A DNA stretch of 64,000 nucleotides from Halalkalicoccus paucihalophilus (GCF_001593955.1 NZ_LTAZ01000017.1:1-64000), one strand, 5' to 3'; positions 35,377 through 44,222 are shown, counted from the stretch's first letter. A program made the numbers and translations. Notes: generated from the sequence alone by a model not told the origin.

Positions 35377-35680
35377 ATAATTGTCAGGAGTGGAATCGCT
35401 AGATAGCGGTGAGGTCGGCAATCCGAGGTCCGGTGTATCGTCAATCTACTTTTGATTAAATACTCTACAAGCTGGCACACTCGTCGCAAAGACGGGTGGG
35501 TGACTAGTCGGGATATCAGAGGCACCCGATGTTCCCATGCTAACAATCCCCACCCGCTAGTTGAATGTAGATATTCCTCATCAATATATTTTCCCCTCAC
35601 ACAGAACACATAATAATTCCTTCAACTGTCCCGTGATTAGTTCTGAAATCAGAAGTGGACTAACACCGGGCGCTTAGCAG

Positions 35681-35900
35681 TTACTCGCTCTGTCGCTCCT
35701 CAACAGGAATATCCGCGTCGGCGGGTTCGGTTCCCGTTTCATCGGATAGAGTTTCCGTGTCGGTGGCTTCGAGCTCTTTGATTCTCTCGCAAATGTGAAT
35801 CTGGCAGATCTCGAGTCCAGGAGCGGCTGAGTTGCTCGCCCTCCGTGTCTGATGGGTGGAACCCCCTGATTTGCCAAGGAAATCCATACTCTGAGAACAT
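35681..35900 (-). pseudogene. Second copy of YGFPWQ small acidic protein, frameshifted
   Basis: From ATG 35898-35900 the frame reads MFSEYGFPWQIRGFHPSDTE, matching the core of the gene at 439-693. It stays open until 35739 in poor composition (RSHRHGNSIR), while another frame gives the acidic tail KELEATDTETLSDETGTEPA, ending at 35681. So a frameshift lies near 35790. In the first copy the seven residues before the internal Met are in frame; here they contain a TAG. Confidence 0.55.
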
Positions 35901-36200
35901 GCTGTACTATTTGTCTATTGTCGAGTGCCAGTCCGCTCTGCCGAATTTTTTTGATTGACACTCAACAATGGGTGGCGGGTGGAGATGATTAGGATAGGGG
36001 ACCAAGGTGCCTCTGACAGCTCCTATAAGGCCGGTCATCCATCCGCATTTTGTAACGAATGGACTGATCGACTCTACTAAAGTCCCGCAGACAGAAAAGT
36101 GTTGGCTAGATAATCACAATATTCAACCACTACTGGTTAGATACACACTTCGTACCCCGTATGCCGCCGTGCGATCTCCTAGCCACTGACGATCGAATAT

Positions 36201-36256
36201 ATGGGCATCTGCAATTCTACTTCAAGACCTGCTGTATTTGATAGTCATTCGTGGGT
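36201..36256 (-). pseudogene. 3' end of zinc-finger microprotein gene
   Basis: About 50 bp almost identical to 781-835, encoding the last 12 codons (NDYQIQQVLK) of the microprotein at 797-973. Similarity stops abruptly at about 36257, where an unrelated plus-strand frame begins, which marks a recombination joint. Confidence 0.7.
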
Positions 36257-36559
36257 GTATCATCTGTAATAGCCCTAAGAGAAGGAATTATCGCTTCTGA
36301 GCATCGACAGAGCAAAGAAACTAACGAGTTTTTAGAAGAAAGACTCACTCAGGGATCTCGCGAAGAATTGTTGTTCCGTACTGGTGCAATTGATTCGGGG
36401 CTAAAAGGCGAAATGAAACAAGCACGAGAATTTCGCAATGAGATTATCCATAATTCATCCAAACGAAAGGTGATTGAAGATACAGAGAATATAGAGGATC
36501 AGGTAAATAGAGGCCATCGCATTGTAGATAAGCTATGGGAACAAATAACAGAGCAGTAA
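36251..36559 (+). pseudogene. C-terminal part of HEPN-domain protein
   Basis: A 102-residue frame with TGAIDSGLKGEMKQAREFRN, EIIHNSSKRK and NRGHRIVDKLWEQI. RNEIIH is the R-x4-H motif of HEPN ribonucleases and lies in the expected terminal helix hairpin. The first codons lie inside the duplicated microprotein DNA (36201-36256), so the original N-terminus was replaced at that joint and the start codon may be fortuitous. AT-rich compared with its neighbours. Probably not functional, though the motif is intact. Confidence 0.55.
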
Positions 36560-36657
36560 GAAGAGAATCGCTAAATAAGGATATAATATATCTATAATAT
36601 TTGAAGTTAACCTACTGCTATTTCACCGACTACTCTAATCTACGACCAAAACCAGCT

Positions 36658-36669
36658 CGTTGCACAAGG
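36658..36669. repeat. Half copy of the dispersed inverted repeat
   Basis: CGTTGCACAAGG, a right arm without a matching left arm within 60 bp. It probably marks a deletion or rearrangement inside a former element. Confidence 0.5.
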
Positions 36670-36719
36670 AATGAGCTTGATTACCGCATACCAGTTGACA
36701 CTATCTTCCGCACATTGAC

Positions 36720-37529
36720 TTACAGCGTACGACCACGATCCGAAGGTATCCCTTTTGACGACTGGTGGCCCAAGAACATCTGAACCAAGTCCCGAATAAA
36801 ATCGCCGTATCCGAGCTCAGAGAACAGTGACCGATTCGAATCATAGCGAAGAAGCTCAGTTATAATTCCCTCCTGTTCCGGTGGGTCCCACGAATGCAGT
36901 TGATCAGCCGGGAGTTCCTCTCGATACTCCTCCTCCAAAAACGTCGCGACAGTTCGGGATGCAATCTGACGAAGGTAGCTGAAATCGGTGTAACGGGCTC
37001 CATCCGCCTTCATCGTAGCGAGAACCAGGTCCTTCGTATCGAACCGTGTTGCATCGAGTATCTGTGCGATTACCCATGGCCGGGCACACTCATTCCCGTA
37101 GACGAGAGATTGGTTCGAAGGATCCGACACGAGGGTCTTGTTTAGAATGACACGCGGCGTTCCGTTCTGAAAGCCGATGATGAATGGATAGCCACGTAGA
37201 TAGACGTCCTCGCGTTCTCGGTACATCTGGATCGGGAGAGCGCCGATCCACTGCTCATCAGTTGCAATGCCGCTCCATGCTTCCTGTGTGGTCAGAGACG
37301 TCGAGACCTTACCTCGAGCGTCAGCCAATCGTCGCGAGGCTTGTACTACCGCCTAGGGAATAGTCTCGGGGAGGGGCCGATCACTGATATACTCATCAAA
37401 CGCCTTTCGTTGGTGAAACTTTGCTTTGTGTAGCTGCACGGCCAGAATCGTTTGCACGTCATGGCTATCGATCTCATCAGCAGTCTTGATTTGGTTCCGG
37501 TACTGTTCTCGGAGTGGTTTATCTCCCAT
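36720..37529 (-). pseudogene. Unknown protein split by in-frame TAG
   Basis: From ATG 37527-37529 the frame gives MGDKPLREQYRNQIKTADEI ... ISDRPLPETIP, then TAG at 37353-37355, then continues unbroken for about 210 residues (AVVQASRRLADARGKVSTSL ... LGHQSSKGIPSDRG). Both halves have coding character and the same frame, so this is probably one gene of about 269 residues with a nonsense mutation; separate translation of the second half from TTG 37328 is possible. No family is recognised; the second half is mixed alpha/beta without catalytic motifs I can name. Confidence 0.6.
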
Positions 37530-37750
37530 AGTCCGTACTTCTATTTGGAGTAGAACCGGATAGCGATTGCCGGAATCAACAACTCGACGCCGTCTGTTGA
37601 TTTACAACTCTCATTTAAATTCAATTTATATAAGGTCGTCAACGAGTCAGAGGGCAGCCAGGTAGTTCTGTAATCCAGCTCTTTTACCCTTCATCCTAAC
37701 CAGAAGAGTCCCCAAGTAATTTTGACAGAAAACTCGTCTCCGGAGGTAGA

Positions 37751-38410
37751 ATGGAGCTCCCGTATAAAATAAAAGAAGGAGTCAAGGAGAACTCCTTTCT
37801 CCTGAAACTCGGTCTGGTGGTCTTTAGTGCTGTCTTCATCATCAGTGGATCGTCAATTTTCACTACTCAATCGGTGGTAGGTGGAGTATTGATTTTCATG
37901 GGAATTATCCTTGACCTGGGGGTATTAGGGATCTACAAATTGGAGATTGAAACCATCCAAAACGAAATTGAAGCTACACAGTCCGAGATCAGCCGAACTG
38001 AAAATGAGGTAGAAAGGACAAAAGGAGAAGTGGATACTACGAAAAACGAAATATCCAGTATACGGGATGAAGTCAACAATGCAAAAGAGGAGATATCGGA
38101 GACTAAAGATGAAATAGAGGATATGCAGGATTCTCTCTACGAAAAATTCGGGAGATATAGGGGCCGAGATAGCTTGGAAAGGAGGACAAACGAATTAGAG
38201 GAACGTATAGAAGACTTAGAAGAGCATGTTGAGGAATTACAGGATGTTACGTACTCACGGAGTAGTGGATATAAGGGTAGTGACAGTGTTGAGGATCGAA
38301 CTGATGAACTTGAAGAACGGGCTAACGAGCTTGAAGATGCTATCGAAGATTTGAAAGATGAGTTGAATGACTGGGAGAAAGATCTCGGCGGTAAAGGACG
38401 TCGGTTCTAG
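37751..38410 (+). CDS. Membrane-anchored coiled-coil protein
   Basis: A 219-residue protein. Two hydrophobic helices (LLKLGLVVFSAVFIISGSSI; VVGGVLIFMGIILDLGVLGI) lead into a long coiled coil with seven-residue repeats of the type ETKDEIED or RTENEVER from residue 65 on. A central YSRSSGYKGSD break follows a related FGRYRGRDS motif, suggesting an internal duplication (136-175). Its layout is like the protein encoded at 4739-5377, but its GC is lower, suggesting separate origin. Confidence 0.75.
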   Translation: MELPYKIKEGVKENSFLLKLGLVVFSAVFIISGSSIFTTQSVVGGVLIFMGIILDLGVLGIYKLEIETIQNEIEATQSEISRTENEVERTKGEVDTTKNEISSIRDEVNNAKEEISETKDEIEDMQDSLYEKFGRYRGRDSLERRTNELEERIEDLEEHVEELQDVTYSRSSGYKGSDSVEDRTDELEERANELEDAIEDLKDELNDWEKDLGGKGRRF

Positions 38411-38469
38411 CATCTGTGAAATCGCTAGTCAGCACCTTCTTATCTCCGAAGCACGTACGTGGTAGCATA

Positions 38470-38580
38470 ATGGAGTTTGACGAGTTCAAGGACGCCCTCG
38501 AAGAGAACACAGAGGAACGTTCGGAACTCAGTAAGGGCGCCTATGAAACCGGACGTCGATTGGCCCACCTCCCCGACTAA
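38470..38580 (+). CDS. Small acidic protein convergent with Fic-like gene
   Basis: A 36-residue ORF (MEFDEFKDALEENTEERSEL ... AYETGRRLAHLPD) with strong haloarchaeal composition. Its TAA at 38578-38580 overlaps the 3' end of the Fic-like gene by four bases. It may be a small antitoxin-like partner or the remaining N-terminus of a longer gene; its position opposite the Fic-like gene is the only clue. Confidence 0.45.
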   Translation: MEFDEFKDALEENTEERSELSKGAYETGRRLAHLPD

Positions 38581-39467
38581 CGAGCTGCCCGAAGACGATC
38601 AGCAAACGCCCGTTTTCCGTCATCCGTTCGCTCACGTAGCTGCGGTGCTCCCACTTGCTCAAGCACTGTCGAGACGATGAATTCCCGCGTGAGATCGAGA
38701 TGGCGATCGGCATAATAGTCCCACGGATCAGACCGCTCTAAGTCAACACTCGAGAGCTCTATGCGAATCCCTTCTTTCCGTTCAGCAACTTCATACCCGT
38801 ACTGACGTGCCCAATACAACAGTTGGAGATTATTACGGAGCGTAAGAAGCCGCTTTGAGTCATAGATATACCCCTTGATCCAGTCATACCATTGGCCTGC
38901 TTCGCCAGTCGCTGGGAGGGTAGCACTGGGATCATATGACGCAAGATACCGGTCAAGGAGGCTAAGCCCCGTTCGATGATTCGTATTGGGCATCGGATGT
39001 GTGAGAATGAACTGAGAGAGAAGTTCGGCTCCAACCTCGGGTACTGACTGGCGCCATTCAACGCTATTGAGGATTGCAGGAATCGCCTCCAGATCCATTT
39101 TCTTATATGTAGAGAAGGTGCCATCGGCGTCTTCTGTCTCCGAGATGATTCCATCGAATGCATCGATCACGACGAAGAGAATCTGTTTGTCAGTATCCGA
39201 AAAGTTCGCATTAAGCCAGTCAAGAACCTCTGCAGTCGTCTCGAACGACTGGTAGGCGGCGTCAAATCGAGTTTTCGTATAGAGGAGATAGAGCTGATCG
39301 CCGTCGATTATGTCTTCGCGGACCGCGACTTCGATATCTGGATTCTCTGTTAGAGTCTGCGCTTTCCGGATTCGGTCTGTCCACTCATCAGTAATAAATT
39401 TGAGACTGAAACGGCTATCAGCAGGATGGTGGAGCTGTACGACTGGCGGTGCATCAGCCATGGACAC
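38577..39467 (-). CDS. Fic-like protein with divergent motif
   Basis: A 296-residue protein. Residues 157-168 read HPMPNTNHRTGL, aligning with the Fic/Doc core HPFx(D/E)GNxRxxx: His157 is kept and Arg is kept, but the acidic metal-binding residue is missing. Helices around it (ILTHPMPNTNHRTGLSLLDR) fit the family. Fic enzymes transfer AMP or other phosphates to proteins; loss of the acidic residue could weaken that. GTG start at 39467, or ATG two codons later. The partner may be the small convergent ORF. The call rests on the motif. Confidence 0.6.
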   Translation of the reverse strand: MSMADAPPVVQLHHPADSRFSLKFITDEWTDRIRKAQTLTENPDIEVAVREDIIDGDQLYLLYTKTRFDAAYQSFETTAEVLDWLNANFSDTDKQILFVVIDAFDGIISETEDADGTFSTYKKMDLEAIPAILNSVEWRQSVPEVGAELLSQFILTHPMPNTNHRTGLSLLDRYLASYDPSATLPATGEAGQWYDWIKGYIYDSKRLLTLRNNLQLLYWARQYGYEVAERKEGIRIELSSVDLERSDPWDYYADRHLDLTREFIVSTVLEQVGAPQLRERTDDGKRAFADRLRAAR

Positions 39468-39489
39468 GCGGTTGTTCAGCGGCGAGCAT

Positions 39490-39880
39490 CGTTAATTGTT
39501 GGGTACGCAATGCGGACGGAGAAACCGATACATCGAGTGGATGTCCGAGGTTCCTGTAGCGTTCGTCCAGCGAATAAGCGAAGCAGCCTTCCTCGTCGAC
39601 GATCCGAAGCTCTAGCTGGAAACCCTCACGTCAATTCCTGGGATCGGGCCTGCGACTGCCACAGTCGTTCTCGCCTTTCATGATCCGACGAACTACGCAG
39701 TCGGTGATCGATACATGGTTGCAGCCCTCTCTGGTGAGGATCGAGCACTACGGTTCTCTGACTACCCGTGACTCCTCACTGAGTTCCGTGACCGAAACCC
39801 AGGTGGGTTCGATCTCCGGACTGTCAAGACGGCATGCTATCAGCAGTATCGAGAGAGACACGATGTCGGCCGGTGGTGAG
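39490..39880 (+). pseudogene. Helix-hairpin-helix protein with two in-frame stops
   Basis: One frame reads RRNRYIEWMSEVPVAFVQRI, SEAAFLVDDPKL, TAG (about 39613), LETLTSIPGIGPATATVVLA, FHDPTNYAVGDRYM, SDYP, TGA (about 39769), LLTEFRDRNPGGFDLRTV, ending QYRERHDVGRW. SIPGIGPATA is a classic helix-hairpin-helix DNA-binding motif as in base-excision glycosylases. The start lies upstream and is not clear. Two stops make it a pseudogene. Confidence 0.65.
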
Positions 39881-39936
39881 GAGCCTATCCGTTGAATAAA
39901 ACCGCCAGAGGGTAGTCGCTCCGCAAAGAGAGTCTG

Positions 39937-39980
39937 CCTTGTGCAACACCTCGCATCCAAGGACGTGTTGTTGCACAAGG
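39937..39980. repeat. Dispersed inverted repeat, copy 8
   Basis: CCTTGTGCAACA and TGTTGCACAAGG, perfect arms, 20 bp between them. Lies between the broken HhH gene and the methyltransferase gene. Confidence 0.85.
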
Positions 39981-40237
39981 CTGACCAAGCCAAGAGATGG
40001 TAATTCGTGCACACAGTCGCAGATGGTACAATCAGTAGCTCTGTTGAAATCCGCAGAATGTGATGAGAACGAGGTGCTGCATACAGAGGTTCTATGCAGC
40101 AAGCGAACCGTGTTCGGCGTCCCCGCGTGACACTTACCGATATGTGACATTCCGCAGCTCCTGGTCCGGCGGTCGATCCGGAGTTCTACCCCGTGTTTAA
40201 GTCGCAAGGCGACCGTTTTCTGTATAATCGATCAGCT

Positions 40238-40795
40238 ATGCCCATAACACCGTACGATCAGGAACGGATTAGCAAGCTTACCGATCCGAGTGCCTTCCGC
40301 TATTGCTCCGGCGAAGAGCTTCGGAGATTCCTCGCTCCCAGGCCCGATTGGCGGGTTGCCGATTTTGGCAGCGGCGCTGGCCTCTTCACGACCGAGCTGG
40401 CCCCGGTCGCCGATACCGTCTTCGCTGTCGACGTTCGACGAGATCTCCACACAGTCTATCGCGAACACGAGATTCCAGCGAACGTCACGCCTGTCACCGC
40501 TGACTTTGCGAATCTCCCCTTTCCCGATAACCACCTTGACGGCGGCGTGTCGATTCGCACATATCATCACGGATTCGAGTCAGCCCTCGACGAGATTGCG
40601 CGCGTCGTTCGGCCAGGTGGTCGCCTCGTGATCGTCGACTGGTCGGCTACCGGGGCCGGCGAACGCGACGGTCGTGACGAAGAGGAGTACTTGAACCTCG
40701 CGACCGTCCAATTGCACCTCCTGGAGGCCGGCTTTCACATCGTTGAGGCCCAGGAACGCCGAGAGACGTTCGTGGTGATCGGGACGCTACGGTAG
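40238..40795 (+). CDS. Class I SAM-dependent methyltransferase
   Basis: A 185-residue protein from ATG 40238 (the GTG at 40193 is in frame but adds an atypical leader). Motif I VADFGSGAGLFTTELA at about 41-56 binds SAM, VFAVDVRRD is the acidic-loop motif II, and VTADFANLPFPDNHLDGG is the adenine-contact region. The fold is UbiE/Methyltransf_11-like. The substrate is unknown. A TATA-like TGTATAATCG lies just upstream of the chosen start, so an even later start is not excluded. Confidence 0.85.
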   Translation: MPITPYDQERISKLTDPSAFRYCSGEELRRFLAPRPDWRVADFGSGAGLFTTELAPVADTVFAVDVRRDLHTVYREHEIPANVTPVTADFANLPFPDNHLDGGVSIRTYHHGFESALDEIARVVRPGGRLVIVDWSATGAGERDGRDEEEYLNLATVQLHLLEAGFHIVEAQERRETFVVIGTLR

Positions 40796-41055
40796 ATTCC
40801 TGGCACAACTGATCCGATGCCTCCATTCCACGCCGTGTCCGATAGTTCACCGCCGATAGCGGAAGACACCCGGCGCACGAGGAATTTGCTCCTAGATACG
40901 CGCTCTGTATTCAGTACAACTCCTGAAACCTATCATCTATTGAAAGATTCCAATAAGGCCAAATCGTTATATGACCCTGACCAACCCAACTCGCTCACCG
41001 AAAGAACGGCCAGCTCACAAAATATCATCCGTAGTCTCGGCGGTCCGGAACGACT

Positions 41056-41460
41056 CTAAATCCGTATACCGGAGTCCATATGGAACACGCGTTGCCAGTG
41101 GAATCGGGATAGCTCATACAACGACTCAGGTTCAAACACAATGACACGCTTGTTCTGATCGAACGTGACTTGATCACCGGTATATGATTCAAGCGGGCGT
41201 GACAACGCCGCGTCGCTGGCCGGCACGATCTCTTTGACACCTGCAACAGACATCACGGCCCCACCAGCACCGGTAATATACGGTCCAGCATACTCCGGAT
41301 TCTGCCCAACAGGAACGAACCTCCAGGCAGTGTTCTCCTCACAAAATGGAATGCCATCCTCGCGGGACGGGAAGAGTGCAATCAGTAAGTCAGCAGCCCC
41401 AGCACGCTCGCACCGAGAGATTTCGCCGACCACAGCGTTGCGCCAACGTCTGGTGTTCAC
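41056..41460 (-). CDS. Unknown protein, possibly 5'-truncated
   Basis: A 134-residue frame with PFCEENTAWRFVPVGQNPEY, GPYITGAGGAVMSVAGVKEI and RVIVFEPESLYELSRFHWQR. It has good coding character but no family I recognise. The GTG start overlaps the stop of a 38-residue frame upstream (from about 41573, ending HRREQDPDG), so the two may be halves of one gene divided by a frameshift. Isolated between the methyltransferase and formamidase genes. Confidence 0.5.
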   Translation of the reverse strand: MNTRRWRNAVVGEISRCERAGAADLLIALFPSREDGIPFCEENTAWRFVPVGQNPEYAGPYITGAGGAVMSVAGVKEIVPASDAALSRPLESYTGDQVTFDQNKRVIVFEPESLYELSRFHWQRVFHMDSGIRI

Positions 41461-41763
41461 CCGTCTGGGTCTTGCTCTCGGCGGTGGCCGTCTTCTGACT
41501 GTGGCTCACAGAACTCGAACACGTCTTGAACGAAGCCAACAAGCGATCCACCGGTGATCGTATCGAGTGTCAAAAAAAGAGTGAAAGTTTCCTCGTGCTA
41601 AAGGCTGGAGCCTCCTGAATCTCAAGATTCACCAGATCAAATCCGTAGAACACAGAGAACGGCAGTTCATGCCCTGGATCATCATATGTGTACAGATACA
41701 GTCATATCGCGTGTGGTTGGATCGGCAAGATATTTCTATGTGTCCGTAGTCCGCTAATGTTGT

Positions 41764-42750
41764 ATGGAAACGATTAGCAGGGACGACGCGACGTTATACG
41801 AATTCGGTCGGGATATGGATCCTATTCTGACCGTCGAAGAAGGCGAATCATTCAAAGTGGAAACCTGGGATGCATTCGAAGGAGCGTTATTCGAGCACGG
41901 ACTCGGAGAATTCACTACTGAGGATATTCCAGCGCTCACTGCCCCACCGCCAGCATTTGACGGGAATCCTGTTGCCGGTCCTGTCTATATTGAAGGAGCA
42001 CAACCCGGAGACACACTCGCGATTCATATCGACGAGATTAGCCCTGAACGAGGATTTACTACTACTCTCGAAGAGTTTGGCTGCTTGGTCGGGAAGAGTG
42101 GATGGGAAGACTGCCAAGTGAATCATGCTCATGAGGTTGAACTTGAACCGGGGTCAGACGGATCAATGACAAACGGAACAGCCCGACTTGAGATCAACGA
42201 TCATGAATGGACGTGGGAGCTAAACCCCCATATTGGCACAATAGCCACTGCACCGGGCAGAACGGTACAGGAGACGGTAACGACACAGGGACCGTGGGGC
42301 GGTAACATGGATGTTCGGGATGTCGCTGAAGGCAGTACAGTATTTCTAAATTCGTTCAACGAGGGAGGTCTGCTATTCGTCGGTGACGTCCATGCTTCTC
42401 AGAGCGATTCCGAGTATACCGGAATCGCAGTTGAATCAATCGCCGAAATCGTTCTGCGAGTCGAAATTGTAGACGAGCAAGTACCAGGTGTCTTCCGAGT
42501 CGAAAACGATGATAGCATTATCCACGTTGATTCAGCGAAAAACGCAGGGTCGCCAGAAGACGCAGTCAATAACTGCTTCATTGCTTTGATGGACGAACTC
42601 GTTGAACAGCATGGATTGAGCCAGCGAGAAGCCTATGTACAGATGAGTGTCAATCCGGCAGTGACTGTCCGGGTGTATCAATTCGTCCACCCTGGATTCT
42701 TCACAGTCGGTGTTACACTCGAGAAAGCGTTTCTCGATTCCTATCGTTGA
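41764..42750 (+). CDS. Acetamidase/formamidase-family protein
   Basis: A 328-residue beta-rich protein. Family signatures: NPHIGTIATAPGRTV (about 157-171), GPWGGNMDVRDVAEGSTVFL (178-197), GLLFVGDVHASQSDSEYTGI (near 204-223) and the tail SVNPAVTVRVYQFVHPG. The first of these regions and GDVHASQSD hold the His/Asp residues of the metal-assisted amide-hydrolysis site in FmdA/AmdA. It would release ammonia from small amides such as formamide. Full length for the haloarchaeal group. No operon partner; a TATA-rich spacer (41690-41760) precedes it. Confidence 0.88.
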   Translation: METISRDDATLYEFGRDMDPILTVEEGESFKVETWDAFEGALFEHGLGEFTTEDIPALTAPPPAFDGNPVAGPVYIEGAQPGDTLAIHIDEISPERGFTTTLEEFGCLVGKSGWEDCQVNHAHEVELEPGSDGSMTNGTARLEINDHEWTWELNPHIGTIATAPGRTVQETVTTQGPWGGNMDVRDVAEGSTVFLNSFNEGGLLFVGDVHASQSDSEYTGIAVESIAEIVLRVEIVDEQVPGVFRVENDDSIIHVDSAKNAGSPEDAVNNCFIALMDELVEQHGLSQREAYVQMSVNPAVTVRVYQFVHPGFFTVGVTLEKAFLDSYR

Positions 42751-42908
42751 TTGCGAGCGCTCAGTAGGTGTCAAACATCTCCTGCAAATCGTCCTTGTCG
42801 GTCGATGTTAGAACGCCAAGCGCGAGCAACAACGTGCTTTCTGCGGTTGGAGAGCGTCCCCTCCGATAGAGGGGATCGTCGACGACCTGCTGATCATCTA
42901 TGACGTCA

Positions 42909-43025
42909 ATGTCGACTCCGTTACCCAATGCGATCTTCGAGCGAGACTCCATTGACGAGGCTGTGTTTCTCGAGGAGCTTCGGCGGACTATCAGCGATGA
43001 TAGACTACTCATGGAGTACCGCTAG
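42909..43025 (+). CDS. Small ORF (38 aa), possible gene fragment
   Basis: MSTPLPNAIFERDSIDEAVF, LEELRRTISDDRLLMEYR: acidic, helical, with coding character but short. It overlaps, on the other strand, a frame at 42761-43012 whose C-terminal part (VIDDQQVVDDPLYRRGRSPT, ESTLLLALGVLTS) also looks protein-like. The two may be remnants of divergent small genes; only one can be genuine over the overlap. Confidence 0.3.
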   Translation: MSTPLPNAIFERDSIDEAVFLEELRRTISDDRLLMEYR

Positions 43026-43219
43026 GTAAGGGTGGTCAATCGGACTCGTATCGTCCTGACCGGGAAATCAAGGCTTTCTAGTTCTCGATCGAGATCTCGT
43101 CTTGCGAGAGGCGGGTGTAGCCGGCTACCGATTTACTTACGATTCGTACCTCGAAAGATGACCCACTCGAGACGTTCCAGTGGCGAACAGTTAACCTCGT
43201 ATCTCCCGTCTGATCGGCT

Positions 43220-43501
43220 ATGATGGAGAATGCAGCCCCAGTACAAGTCTGGTTGGTTGAACGGATGTTTGCTGAAGACAAGTCGAACCTCATTGTCCTG
43301 GTGTATGCGACAACTGACGGTCAACGGTACACGATGAAGGAGCACGCTATTACGGGCAACGCCGAAACGCGTCGTACAACCGCCGCGGTTGAGGTTGACC
43401 CAGACGATCTTGACCCAGTCGGCGATGAAACGTTGCAAAATCAGTACGCTACTGAGGCGACGCGGATGGCGAACGTACACGATCCAGACGATCCGATTTA
43501 G
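43220..43501 (+). CDS. Conserved small protein, paralogue of 22015 gene
   Basis: A 93-residue protein (VQVWLVERMFAEDKSNLIVL, VYATTDGQRYTMKEHAITGN, EATRMANVHDPDDPI). It shares its N-terminal VWLVER strand and C-terminal motif with the 88-residue protein encoded at 22015-22281. No family known to me. The two lie 21 kb apart in different contexts, pointing to duplication or to a fusion of related plasmids. Confidence 0.65.
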   Translation: MMENAAPVQVWLVERMFAEDKSNLIVLVYATTDGQRYTMKEHAITGNAETRRTTAAVEVDPDDLDPVGDETLQNQYATEATRMANVHDPDDPI

Positions 43502-43979
43502 GCGCTTCGTCACTAGTGAAAATATGATGTACAGAGGATGTTCCCTCGAAGTCGCTCTTGAATGCTCTCCATAGTACTGCTTTCCCAATGATCACTATTC
43601 GGTGAGAGACGATAGACTCAAGCTAGTTATCGATAAGCACCGCCACCACGGGAGACGACCCCACTGGAGACGCGCTTCTCACGAACGGAAGGGACGCACG
43701 GACAAAATCCGAGAGGCAGTATACGACAGTGGACGACCCGCAAGCGAAGTACTTCCAGTCAGAACACCAGCCCATGCTACAGATTCGTGTACTGAGTATC
43801 GGTGGGCCGATCTGCCACTTCTCTTAGGGCGGTTTCTGTGTCGAACAGAACTCGACGACAACTCTATCACAGAGACCTACTAACCCAGCTCACTCCACGG
43901 AACAAGCTCTACTACCGATTCCCGACGAAATCAGAGAGAGCCACTAATCACAATATCGAGGAGAAAGAAGACAATCGAA
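43502..43979. other. Spacer, no supported gene
   Basis: Open frames are present (for example 43602-43883) but their composition is Arg/His/Ser-rich and unlike the flanking genes. No repeat or hairpin stands out. Confidence 0.4.
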
Positions 43980-44222
43980 ATGTCCGACGCTACAGACGAG
44001 ATGATCGGCCGGGTCGTTCGCACGGTCGAATATAACACCGGCAACGGCGCATCCGAGGCGATCAGCGCCGCCCAGATTCGCACCCATCTCTGTGCGAACA
44101 GTATCTATCCCGTCGAGGCAGTCAACCGAGCAATCGCCACAGCACTCGAACGCGGTGATCTCGTCGAGAAGAACGGTAAATACGCCTCCGCGAGTCCGGA
44201 CACCTACCGCAAGTACCTATAG
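43980..44222 (+). CDS. Small winged-helix-like protein
   Basis: An 80-residue protein with a helix-turn-helix layout: DEMIGRVVRTVEYNTGNGAS, EAISAAQIRTHLCANSIYPV, EAVNRAIATALERGDLVEKN and a short wing GKYASASP. It resembles the stand-alone haloarchaeal winged-helix proteins of unknown role. Followed by an inverted repeat 65 bp downstream. Confidence 0.65.
   Translation: MSDATDEMIGRVVRTVEYNTGNGASEAISAAQIRTHLCANSIYPVEAVNRAIATALERGDLVEKNGKYASASPDTYRKYL

Larger units (their letters stand above)
34282..35680. other. Long gene-poor stretch with hairpins
   Basis: About 1.4 kb with no credible gene. Hairpins with a following T-run lie at 35129-35150 (ACCTCTCCACCCCGAGAGGT) and 35353-35374 (ACCTCTCCGATTCGGAGAGG). 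GCCTCTGACA, a recurring 10-mer, is at 34860-34869. DNA at 35030-35065 is very AT-rich. Confidence 0.5.

Noticed and set aside
439..39880. Pyrrolysine-type recoding at TAG
   Set aside because: No pyl genes or suppressor tRNA are visible, the affected genes also have frameshifts or TGA stops, and recoding is not known to me in haloarchaea. Decay is simpler.
43078..43293. 71-residue minus-strand ORF (ending TRLSQDEISIEN)
   Set aside because: Some coding character at its C-terminus, but it overlaps the better supported gene at 43220 and has no homologue I can name.
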